Shown here piece after piece: positions 15,734-22,606 of a DNA stretch of 35,023 nucleotides. Numbering within the stretch: position 1 is the stretch's first letter; every line of letters starts with the position of its first letter. The notes beneath the pieces were generated by a model. That model worked only from the letters and a program-made list of their open reading frames with translations, had not been told where the DNA came from and did not search any database. Source of the stretch: Clostridium cavendishii DSM 21758 (lineage in GTDB: Bacteria; Bacillota; Clostridia; Clostridiales; Clostridiaceae); contig NZ_FQZB01000026.1 of assembly GCF_900141845.1 (NCBI RefSeq), positions 1 through 35,023 on the forward strand. The letters run 5' to 3'. A program made the position numbers and the translations under genes.

Positions 15734-16960
15734 ATGAAAAAGAAAATGTTAATAATATGCCTAGTTCTAATTTTAATTACAGTATTAATAGGGTGCTCAA
15801 AAGATAAAAATATAAATGTGAAGGAAGATATTAAAAAGGAGAATTCTAAAAAGGATTCAGAAAAGGAACTATATAAGAATATAGGGGAACTTAAAATAGA
15901 TAGTAAGAAAGATTTTCAAGTATTAACTTTCAAAGATAATGAAAATTTAATATTATTAAAATCAACAGAAGAGAATAAGTATAATCATGAGTTATATAAT
16001 TATAATTTAAAAAGTGAAAAGAATGTAAGATTAGGTGATTTTGGAGAAATAAAATCCCCTAATTATATTAAAAGAGGGAAGAGTGGACAAATAATTCATA
16101 TAAAGAATAATATGGTGCTTATTTATGATACAGCTGCTAATGAAGAGAAATGTATATATTATTTAGATGAGGTTAGAAAAGATTTCAACAAGCAAAAATA
16201 TAAAATTTCAGATGAAGAAATAGCAAAACGAATAAATGTAAATTGGGTGAATGGAAGTGATAAATATATAACAATATCTGAATATTTACAATTTGATGGA
16301 TATCATGAGTGTATAACTAGACTAATAGATATAAATGACGGTAAAGAATATACCACTGGTTTTTGTAAGGATGAGGATACGGGAATAGATTGGGCTTATA
16401 GTAAAAAAACAGATATGTTTTATTATTCAGGTGATTCAAAAAATATATATGAGATTAATCCAACAAAGGGGATTGAGGCTAAAAGGTTTCTTAAACTTGA
16501 AGGTTATGACAGACAAAAGGGAAACATTAACATGTCGGAGGATGGTAAAACTCTATATGTGCTTGAAGACGATAAAGACATTCAATATATAGAAAGTATA
16601 GATATTGAGAGTAAGAAAATAAGTAAAATTTTAGAGTATAAACGCAAAAAGGATAATAATTGGTGGGCTGGAATTTCACAGTTTAGTTTAATTGATAATT
16701 TAGTTATATATACATTAAATACATCTAAGAGTGAAGATGATTTTATAAAAAGTTATGATGAAATTTTAATAGGGAATTTAAATGATGATGAATTGAAAAA
16801 TGTAACTAAGCTAAATTATGTAAATAGAGATAATTATCCTATTGCTCAGTATGTACAAATTAGTAAAGATAAGAGTAAGGTAGTTAAAACTGTTCAAATT
16901 GTAAAAGATAAAGAATCTAAAGATAGAGATTATAAATATTTTTTATATGAAAAGAATTAA
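15734..16960 (+). CDS. Predicted lipoprotein with propeller-like repeats, linked to a two-component system
   Basis: A 408-aa exported lipoprotein. The N-terminus has a basic start, a hydrophobic stretch and the lipobox L-I-G-C with lipidated Cys21, then a charged Lys/Glu linker (22-47). The rest has repeated beta-rich units such as MSEDGKTLYVLEDD, IDIESKKISKILEY and QISKDKSKVVKT, which resemble blades of a TolB/WD-type beta-propeller. I do not recognise a specific family or any catalytic motif. It starts 59 nt after the kinase gene with AGGAGGT upstream, and a weak terminator follows. A role as an accessory sensor or an output of the adjacent kinase/regulator pair is an inference from position. 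Confidence 0.75.
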   Translation: MKKKMLIICLVLILITVLIGCSKDKNINVKEDIKKENSKKDSEKELYKNIGELKIDSKKDFQVLTFKDNENLILLKSTEENKYNHELYNYNLKSEKNVRLGDFGEIKSPNYIKRGKSGQIIHIKNNMVLIYDTAANEEKCIYYLDEVRKDFNKQKYKISDEEIAKRINVNWVNGSDKYITISEYLQFDGYHECITRLIDINDGKEYTTGFCKDEDTGIDWAYSKKTDMFYYSGDSKNIYEINPTKGIEAKRFLKLEGYDRQKGNINMSEDGKTLYVLEDDKDIQYIESIDIESKKISKILEYKRKKDNNWWAGISQFSLIDNLVIYTLNTSKSEDDFIKSYDEILIGNLNDDELKNVTKLNYVNRDNYPIAQYVQISKDKSKVVKTVQIVKDKESKDRDYKYFLYEKN

Positions 16961-16967
16961 TAATCAG

Positions 16968-16999
16968 AAAATAGAGGCGAAATTAAAAGCCTCTATTTT
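16968..16999 (+). terminator. Terminator after the lipoprotein gene
   Basis: AAAATAGAGGC (16968-16978) and GCCTCTATTTT (16989-16999) form an 11-bp perfect stem with a 10-nt loop. The trailing T run is short (TTTTG). Confidence 0.75.
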
Positions 17000-17030
17000 G
17001 CATTGATAATAATTATTTATTAATAATTGG

Positions 17031-17058
17031 TTGCAAAAATTAAAGAGAGTGCTATAAT
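17031..17058 (+). promoter_or_regulatory. Promoter of the trxB-grx-gapN operon
   Basis: TTGCAA (17031-17036), a 16-nt spacer and a perfect TATAAT (17053-17058). The predicted start near 17065 gives an 85-nt leader and places the G/C palindrome (17070-17084) immediately downstream. Confidence 0.62.
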
Positions 17059-17069
17059 AATATTAAAGA

Positions 17070-17084
17070 TACCCTTAGGGGGTA
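17070..17084 (+). promoter_or_regulatory. CsoR/CstR/FrmR-family-like operator
   Basis: TACCCTTAGGGGGTA: inverted TACCC and GGGTA arms around a G/C tract in otherwise AT-rich DNA. This pattern resembles sites of CsoR-family repressors, which sense Cu(I), persulfide or formaldehyde. It covers about +5 to +20 of the predicted transcript, a position fit for repression. No CsoR-family gene is in the window. Confidence 0.45.
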
Positions 17085-17150
17085 AACTGAATAATGATTT
17101 TTATATTAGAATATACTAAATTGTAGAAATATCGTTGGGAGTGATGGTTT

Positions 17151-18092
17151 GTGAATAAAGAAGTTAAAGAGTTAGATTTAATTATAATAGGCGCAGGTCC
17201 TGCTGGGCTTACAGCAGCAATATATGCATCAAGAGCAAAATTAAATATGCTACTTATTGAAGATGCCATAGTAGGTGGTCAGGTGAGATCAAGTTATACT
17301 ATAGAGAATTACCCAGGATTTAAAAAGGTTGAAGGAGGTACTTTAGCAGATTTAATGCAAGAACAAGCACAGGAACTTGGAGCAGAGATAGACGAATTTG
17401 ATATGGTTGAAAGAGTTCAATTTTCAGATAGCGAAAAGATAGTAGAAACTTCAAGTTATATATATAAGCCTAAGGCAGTTATTATATCAACTGGAGCTGT
17501 TCCAAGAAAACTTCCTATAGCAAATGAAGAAAAGTATGCAGGCAAAGGTGTTCATTACTGTGCAGTATGTGATGGAGCTATGTATGAAGGGAAAACTGTA
17601 GGTGTAGTTGGTGGAGGAAATTCAGCACTAGAAGAAGCATTATTTTTATCAAGATTTGCTGAGAAAGTAATACTTGTAAGAAGATATGATTATTTTAAAG
17701 GTGAAAAAGCTACATTAGATGAAGTTCTAAACCATCCTAAAATAGAAGTTATGTATAATTGGGATTTAGTTGATGTTAATGGTGCAGAGTTTATGGAAAA
17801 GGCTAAGATTAAAAACACATTAACTGGTGAAGAAAAAGAGATAGTCATGGATGCTGTATTTGGTTATATAGGTACAGAGCCAAAGACAAAATTATTTAAA
17901 GACTATATAAATTTGAATCCGCAAGGATATATACTAACTGATGAAAATATGAGGACTAATATTAAAGGTGTTTATGGAGCTGGGGATGTTAGAGAAAAGG
18001 CTTTTAGACAAATAACTACTGCAGTAGCTGATGGAACTATATCAGCATTGGATGCAGAAAAATATATTGTAGAAAGTAAGAGGGTGAAATAA
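17151..18092 (+). CDS. trxB: Thioredoxin reductase-like flavoprotein (Cp34-type)
   Basis: A 313-aa low-molecular-weight FAD disulfide reductase. It has the FAD motif GAGPAGLTAA (14-23), the redox pair Cys137/Cys140 (CAVCDGA), the nucleotide-binding GGGNSALEEA (154-163) and GVYGAGDVR near the end. The NADPH-specific box HRRDxFRA reads RRYDYFKG (177-184): the second Arg is Tyr and the last Arg is Lys. This fits a reductase preferring NADH, as described for the C. pasteurianum Cp34/Cp9 pair, which reduces AhpC through a glutaredoxin homologue. The next gene encodes such a homologue, overlapping by 1 nt (TAATG). Start is GTG 17151 behind GGGAG. Confidence 0.88.
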   Translation: MNKEVKELDLIIIGAGPAGLTAAIYASRAKLNMLLIEDAIVGGQVRSSYTIENYPGFKKVEGGTLADLMQEQAQELGAEIDEFDMVERVQFSDSEKIVETSSYIYKPKAVIISTGAVPRKLPIANEEKYAGKGVHYCAVCDGAMYEGKTVGVVGGGNSALEEALFLSRFAEKVILVRRYDYFKGEKATLDEVLNHPKIEVMYNWDLVDVNGAEFMEKAKIKNTLTGEEKEIVMDAVFGYIGTEPKTKLFKDYINLNPQGYILTDENMRTNIKGVYGAGDVREKAFRQITTAVADGTISALDAEKYIVESKRVK

Positions 18093-18319
18093 TGATAAAG
18101 ATATATTCAGTTGATTGGTGTCCTTCTTGTGTTAAAGTGAAGTCTTACTTAGATAAAAGAGGATTTGAATATGAAGTAATAAATGTTGCAGATGCACATG
18201 AGGATAGAAATATAGTTGAAAAGGTGTCAGGACAAAGAACTGTACCTGTAACAGAGATAAATGGTCATGTAATAGTTGGATATAACAAATTAGAAATAGA
18301 TAAAGCATTGGAGGTGTAA
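18092..18319 (+). CDS. Glutaredoxin/NrdH-like redoxin (CPSC), partner of the TrxB-like reductase
   Basis: A 75-aa thioredoxin-fold protein with active site CPSC (10-13), the cis-proline TVP segment near 50-52 and a C-terminal NGHVIVGYNKLEIDKAL, as in clostridial glutaredoxin homologues (Cp9 type). It probably accepts electrons from the TrxB-like flavoprotein encoded by the overlapping upstream gene, then reduces peroxiredoxins or other disulfides. Glutathione is scarce or absent in most clostridia, so a direct flavoprotein-redoxin relay is more likely than GSH coupling. It is 2 nt before gapN. Confidence 0.88.
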   Translation: MIKIYSVDWCPSCVKVKSYLDKRGFEYEVINVADAHEDRNIVEKVSGQRTVPVTEINGHVIVGYNKLEIDKALEV

Positions 18320-18321
18320 GT

Positions 18322-19788
18322 ATGATGTTTCAAGAATTATGTTGTGAAAATAAAAATTATAGGAATCTAATTAATGGTAAATGGCAAGAAACAAGTTCAG
18401 GAAAACTTATAGAGATAAAGTCACCTGTAGATGATTCTCTTGTTGGGAGAATTCAGTCCATGAGTACAGAAGAAGTAGATTTTGCTATAGAAAATGCTAA
18501 GGAAGCACAAAAATCGTGGAAGAAGGTTCCGGTAAGTGAGAGAGCTAAAGTATTGTATAGGGCAGCTGATCTTTTAGAGGAAGAGGTTGAGGAAATAGCT
18601 AAAATAATGATGAGGGAAGTAGCTAAAGATAAAAAGAGTGCAGAATCGGAAGTAAGAAGAACTGCAGATTATATAAGATTTACAGCAGATGCAGCTAAGG
18701 GAATGGAAGGGGAAAGTATACCAGCGGATAATTTTCCTGGCTTTAATAAGAGTAAAATATCGGTTGTTACAAGAGAACCTTTGGGAGTAGTTTTAGCAAT
18801 ATCACCTTTTAATTATCCAGTGAATCTTTCAGCTTCAAAAATAGCGCCAGCTATAGTTGCAGGTAATAGTGTTGTTTTGAAACCAGCAACTCAGGGAGCT
18901 ATATCTGCTTTATACCTAGCAAGAGTATTCCAAGAAGCAGGACTTCCAGGTGGTGTTTTAAATACTATTACAGGAAGAGGAAGCGAAATAGGAGATTATT
19001 GTGTAACTCATGAAAATATAGATTTTATAAACTTTACTGGCAGCACCGAAATAGGAAGAAGAATTTCAAGTATTACTACCATGAAACCACTTTTAATGGA
19101 GCTTGGAGGAAAGGATGCAGCTATAGTATTAGAAGATGCAGATTTAGACTTAACTGTTAAAAATATAATATCTGGAGCGTATTCTTACTCAGGGCAAAGA
19201 TGTACAGCTGTTAAAAGAATACTTGTTATAGATAAGATAGCAGATAAGTTAGCTGAAAAATTAAAAGAAGCTGTTACAAAGTTAAAAGTAGGAAATCCAC
19301 TAAAGGATCAAGTTGAGGTGGTTCCTTTAATAGATACTAAGGCTGCTGATTTTGTAGAAGGTCTTATTAAAGATGCTAAAGATAAAGGTGCGACTCTTTT
19401 ATATGGCGGAAATAGAGAGGGCAATATAATATATCCAACATTATTCGATAATGTCAATTTAGACATGAGACTTGCTTGGGAAGAGCCTTTTGGACCTGTA
19501 CTTCCTATAATAAGAGTTAAAGATAAAGATGAAGCAATAGAAATAGCAAACAAATCGGAATATGGACTTCAATCATCAGTATTTACTAAAGATATAAATG
19601 CAGCTTTCTATATTGCAGATAAATTAGAGGTTGGTACAGTTCAAGTTAACAATAAGACAGAAAGAGGCCCAGATCATTTTCCATTTTTGGGTGTTAAATC
19701 TTCTGGAATAGGAACTCAAGGAATAAGATATTCTATAGAAGCTATGTCAAGACCTAAAGCTACGGTTATAAATATAGAACAAATATAA
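18322..19788 (+). CDS. gapN: NADP-dependent non-phosphorylating glyceraldehyde-3-phosphate dehydrogenase
   Basis: A 488-aa aldehyde dehydrogenase superfamily enzyme. Catalytic residues are visible: Asn164 (SPFNYP), Lys187 (LKPAT), Glu260 (MELGGKD) and nucleophile Cys294 (GQRCTA). The C-terminal VNNKTERGPDHFPFLGV and SSGIGTQGIRYSIEAM are typical of GapN, which oxidises glyceraldehyde 3-phosphate directly to 3-phosphoglycerate, giving NADPH but no ATP. It starts 2 nt after the redoxin gene (GGAGGTG upstream), so it shares its operon with the redox pair. A plausible logic is coupling NADPH supply to thiol repair, though the reductase may prefer NADH. Substrate is assigned from the motif, not proven. 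Confidence 0.9.
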   Translation: MMFQELCCENKNYRNLINGKWQETSSGKLIEIKSPVDDSLVGRIQSMSTEEVDFAIENAKEAQKSWKKVPVSERAKVLYRAADLLEEEVEEIAKIMMREVAKDKKSAESEVRRTADYIRFTADAAKGMEGESIPADNFPGFNKSKISVVTREPLGVVLAISPFNYPVNLSASKIAPAIVAGNSVVLKPATQGAISALYLARVFQEAGLPGGVLNTITGRGSEIGDYCVTHENIDFINFTGSTEIGRRISSITTMKPLLMELGGKDAAIVLEDADLDLTVKNIISGAYSYSGQRCTAVKRILVIDKIADKLAEKLKEAVTKLKVGNPLKDQVEVVPLIDTKAADFVEGLIKDAKDKGATLLYGGNREGNIIYPTLFDNVNLDMRLAWEEPFGPVLPIIRVKDKDEAIEIANKSEYGLQSSVFTKDINAAFYIADKLEVGTVQVNNKTERGPDHFPFLGVKSSGIGTQGIRYSIEAMSRPKATVINIEQI

Positions 19789-19817
19789 TAGATAAGGCTG
19801 TGAAAAACAAGAAAAAT

Positions 19818-19852
19818 GAACTGCTCCCTGTCTACTTGACAGGGAGCAGTTC
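19818..19852. repeat. 15-bp perfect palindrome, GC-rich, without T run
   Basis: GAACTGCTCCCTGTC, loop TACTT, GACAGGGAGCAGTTC. It lies 30 nt after gapN and may act as its terminator, but the tail is TTCAAAATTC. Nearby stretches (GGCTGTGAAAAA at about 19796, GGGATTGTGTCAAAAT at about 19903) look like insertion-sequence ends, so it may be a decayed mobile-element remnant. Confidence 0.6.
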
Positions 19853-19983
19853 AAAATTCTTAATTTTACAGTTTTATTTTTTGAAAAGATAGAGAATTAC
19901 AAGGGATTGTGTCAAAATAACTTAAATCATGAATTAATCGACAAGTTTAAATTTAAATTAAAAAACTATATTATTAAATTAAT

Positions 19984-20029
19984 AATAAAACATAAGGCTA
20001 TTGGTAAATTTAAAGATACCAATAGCCTT
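19984..20029 (-). terminator. Terminator of the second glutaredoxin gene
   Basis: AAGGCTATTGGTA and TACCAATAGCCTT (19994-20006, 20017-20029) form a 13-bp perfect stem. On the minus strand it is followed by ATGTTTTATTATT, so it ends the gene at 20085-20312. Confidence 0.75.
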
Positions 20030-20084
20030 ACTGTTTTAGTTTGTTGTTTTACTAAAAACTAATTTTAATACAGCTTTTTGCAAA

Positions 20085-20312
20085 CTAAAGCTTTAAAGCT
20101 TTATCAATTGCAGGTTTATCAAAACCTATAATAACAGTTCCGTTTATGTCTAAAACAGGTACTCCCATTTGTCTAGTTTTAGAAACCATTTCTTCCCTAG
20201 CTGTCATATCAGTTTGTACGTTTAGTTCTTCAAAATTTGCATCTTTTGATTTTAAATATTGTTTAGCCTTAACACACCATGGGCATGAATTAGTTGTATA
20301 TACTTTTATCAT
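20085..20312 (-). CDS. Glutaredoxin-like redoxin (CPWC)
   Basis: A 75-aa thioredoxin-fold protein with active site CPWC (10-13), the MGVPVLDINGTVIIGFDKPAIDKAL C-terminal half and the same length as the redoxin at 18092. The two are clear paralogues with different active-site dipeptides (PW here, PS there). CPWC is closer to the classical clostridial glutaredoxin homologues. It is a monocistronic unit on the opposite strand with its own promoter (20365-20393), AAGGAG ribosome site and terminator, so it can be regulated apart from the trxB operon. It may serve the same reductase. Confidence 0.88.
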   Translation of the reverse strand: MIKVYTTNSCPWCVKAKQYLKSKDANFEELNVQTDMTAREEMVSKTRQMGVPVLDINGTVIIGFDKPAIDKALKL

Positions 20313-20364
20313 TTAAATCATCTCCTTAATAACTAATAATAAATATCGTTTAATAATTAATTTA

Positions 20365-20393
20365 AGTATAATATATTTTAGATATTTTATCAA
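20365..20393 (-). promoter_or_regulatory. Promoter of the second glutaredoxin gene
   Basis: On the minus strand, TTGATA (20393-20388), a 17-nt spacer and TATACT (20370-20365). The predicted start is near 20358, giving a leader of about 46 nt before the ATG. Confidence 0.6.
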
Positions 20394-20645
20394 TATATTT
20401 TATAAAAAATATATATAATTTAAAAGATATGCTTATTATATAATATATGAGATTTACAATAAAACAGATATTAAATTTTTAAATATATAGACAAATATAT
20501 TATGTGAAAAAATATATTTATTATTAATTTAAATGAAAAAAATATATATGTAATTATCTTTAGTATAAATATTTGTATTAGTTGAGGAAAAATGTTTTAT
20601 TAGTATATAATTAAAAAAGAAATAAAAATTAAAATTTATTTGTAT
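20394..20645. other. AT-rich intergenic stretch between divergent genes
   Basis: Almost only A/T with low-complexity TATA tracts. It separates the divergent glutaredoxin and nagR transcripts. Apart from their promoters at either edge I see no gene, structured RNA or repeat in it. Confidence 0.5.
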
Positions 20646-20681
20646 AGTGGTCTAGACATGTATAGATTATTTTAATATAAT
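20646..20681 (+). promoter_or_regulatory. nagR-nagB promoter with overlapping GntR/NagR-type operator
   Basis: TAGACA (20653-20658), a 17-nt spacer and TATAAT (20676-20681). The -35 is embedded in GTGGTCTAGACAT (20647-20659), similar to the palindromic site (core GGTCTAGACC) bound by NagR/YvoA and other HutC-type repressors. This suggests autorepression relieved by an amino-sugar phosphate. The predicted start is very close to the ribosome site. Confidence 0.55.
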
Positions 20682-20700
20682 AGTATTAGGAGGAACAATC

Positions 20701-21423
20701 ATGATAGATAAAAATAGTCCTATTCCAGTATATTACCAACTAAAGGAAGATGTTAAGCGTAAAATAAATCAAGGTGTTTGGAAGGTTGGTCAATGTATAG
20801 ATAGTGAAAGAGAACTATCTGAAAACTATGGTGTTAGTAGAATGACTATAAGGCAAGCATTAGGAGAACTTGTACAAGAAGGGATTTTAGTAAGAGAAAA
20901 AGGTAAAGGAACTTTTGTATGTGAACCTAAGGTTAAGCAACAGGATATGATGAGTTTCTCAGAAATGATAAATAAATCTGGCAGAAATTTAGTTACAAAA
21001 GTATTGAGTTTTGTAAAAATCAGTACTCCAGAGGAATTCCAGGATATATTTAGGTTTGAACAATTATATAAAATAGATAGATTGAGAATAGTTGATGATG
21101 AAGTTGTAGCTAATGAAATAGTATATATCCCATGTGATTATTGTGGATATTTAGATGAAGAAATACTTAAAGGATCTTTATATAAATTATTAGAAGAGTT
21201 TGGGTATAAAATAGCTTATTCAGAGTCTGCATTACAAGCTATACTAACAGAGGATAAGCATAAAATATTATTCAATACACAAGAAAATATACCGTTACTT
21301 AAGAGTTTTAGTAAGACATTCACAGAGAATGGTAAGATTCTGTTTTTAGAAGAATCTATCTATAGATCAGACAAATTTATTTTAGAAGTAAATATTTCTA
21401 TGAGAGAGGGGAAATTAAAATGA
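20701..21423 (+). CDS. nagR: GntR/HutC-family repressor, NagR-like
   Basis: A 240-aa repressor with an N-terminal winged helix-turn-helix (about 5-72; SENYGVSRMTIRQALGELVQEG is the recognition region, GKGTFV the wing) and a C-terminal UTRA effector domain (about 95-235). The UTRA domain of B. subtilis NagR (YvoA) binds glucosamine-6-phosphate or N-acetylglucosamine-6-phosphate. Here the gene overlaps nagB by 4 nt, which supports control of amino-sugar catabolism. ATG 20701 has AGGAGG 7 nt upstream. A NagR-type site overlaps its promoter. The effector is inferred from context. Confidence 0.85.
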   Translation: MIDKNSPIPVYYQLKEDVKRKINQGVWKVGQCIDSERELSENYGVSRMTIRQALGELVQEGILVREKGKGTFVCEPKVKQQDMMSFSEMINKSGRNLVTKVLSFVKISTPEEFQDIFRFEQLYKIDRLRIVDDEVVANEIVYIPCDYCGYLDEEILKGSLYKLLEEFGYKIAYSESALQAILTEDKHKILFNTQENIPLLKSFSKTFTENGKILFLEESIYRSDKFILEVNISMREGKLK

Positions 21424-22148
21424 AATTAGTAGTAGCAAAAGATTATGAGGAAATGAGCAAATTAGCAGCACAAGAAATGGCGAATGTAGTCCAAAATAAG
21501 CCAGAAGCTGTACTAGGTCTTGCAACAGGTGGAACTCCAGTTGCTATGTATAAAGAATTAATAAAGATGAACAAAGAAGGACAAGTAGACTTTTCGAAAG
21601 TTACTTCAATAAATCTTGATGAGTATGTAGGTTTATCAGGAAACCACGATCAAAGCTATAGATATTTTATGAATACTAATTTATTTAATCATATAAATAT
21701 AGATAAAACAAAAACTTTTGTACCAAATGGTTTAGCTGAGGATATAGAGAAAGAATGTAAAGAATATGATGAAAGAATAGCTAACCTGGGTGGAATAGAT
21801 TGCCAATTATTAGGTATTGGAAATAATGGTCATGTAGGTTTTAATGAACCAAATGAAGAATTAAGTTTAGGAACACATTTGACATCGTTAAAGGAAGATA
21901 CTATCAAAGCCAATGCAAGATTCTTCAATTCAATAGATGAAGTACCAACACAAGCAGTAACTATGGGTCTTGGTGGCATAATGAAAGCTAAAAAAATCAT
22001 CTTAATAGCTTCAGGAGAAGGCAAAGCTGAGATAATAGAAAAATTATTAAAAGGAAAGATAACTACGCAAGTACCAGCTTCAATGCTTCAAATGCATAAC
22101 AATGTTGTAGTTATAGTTGATGAAGCAGCTGCAAAATTGGTTATATAA
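21420..22148 (+). CDS. nagB: Glucosamine-6-phosphate deaminase
   Basis: A 242-aa enzyme that converts glucosamine 6-phosphate to fructose 6-phosphate and ammonia, feeding amino sugars from chitin or peptidoglycan into glycolysis. The phosphate loop ATGGTP (35-40), catalytic Asp67 in NLDEYVGL and GNNGHVGFNEP with His138 are all present. The length matches the short Gram-positive form, without the longer E. coli C-terminal allosteric extension. The ATG overlaps the nagR stop (ATGA), so the two are translationally coupled. No nagA is present in the window, so acetylated sugar must be deacetylated by an enzyme encoded elsewhere. Confidence 0.95.
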   Translation: MKLVVAKDYEEMSKLAAQEMANVVQNKPEAVLGLATGGTPVAMYKELIKMNKEGQVDFSKVTSINLDEYVGLSGNHDQSYRYFMNTNLFNHINIDKTKTFVPNGLAEDIEKECKEYDERIANLGGIDCQLLGIGNNGHVGFNEPNEELSLGTHLTSLKEDTIKANARFFNSIDEVPTQAVTMGLGGIMKAKKIILIASGEGKAEIIEKLLKGKITTQVPASMLQMHNNVVVIVDEAAAKLVI

Positions 22149-22158
22149 TTCCCTTGTA

Positions 22159-22191
22159 AAAATATCACAGGAAACTGTGATATTTTTTTAT
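22159..22191 (+). terminator. Terminator of nagR-nagB
   Basis: AATATCACAG (22161-22170), GAAA tetraloop, CTGTGATATT (22175-22184), then TTTTT. A 10-bp perfect stem with a strong loop. Confidence 0.93.
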
Positions 22192-22606
22192 TTGAAAAGA
22201 TTATAAAATTATATATTTATAAATATAGCGGCATTGATATTTTTTAGTATGATAAAGCATATATTTTCTTTTGTTTAATATTATAAGTTGGGTTATAGAA
22301 GTTTAATAATGTAAGGATTTAATATACATTAAGAAAATTTTATGAATTAATTATTTTTATGTAAAATTTATTTTTTAATAACTTATAAGAAATGAATAAA
22401 AGATACAGTTTATACCTATAATTAAATAGCGATAAAATTTTAACAAATGTTCTATTAAATTACTACTTGTTTATGGTATCATTAATATGATTAATGTGTA
22501 TTAAGTAAAATAAAAGAACAATTTAATTCAATATATTGTAATATTGTTTCATTTAATATGCTTAAATTTTTAAAACAATTATGATATTAATCTGGAGTTG
22601 ATATAG
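22192..22606. other. AT-rich intergenic region upstream of radA
   Basis: About 415 bp with no gene. It contains a short palindrome, CATTAAT-ATG-ATTAATG (22480-22496). The radA promoter must lie in or before this stretch, but no hexamer pair with good spacing stands out: TATAAT at 22417 has no matching -35. Confidence 0.5.

Noticed and set aside
17151..18092. Ferredoxin-dependent flavin thioredoxin reductase (FFTR), known from clostridia
   Set aside because: FFTRs lose the nucleotide-binding GxGxxA motif, but GGGNSA is intact here; only the NADPH-specific arginine box is altered. NADH use seems more likely, though not proven.
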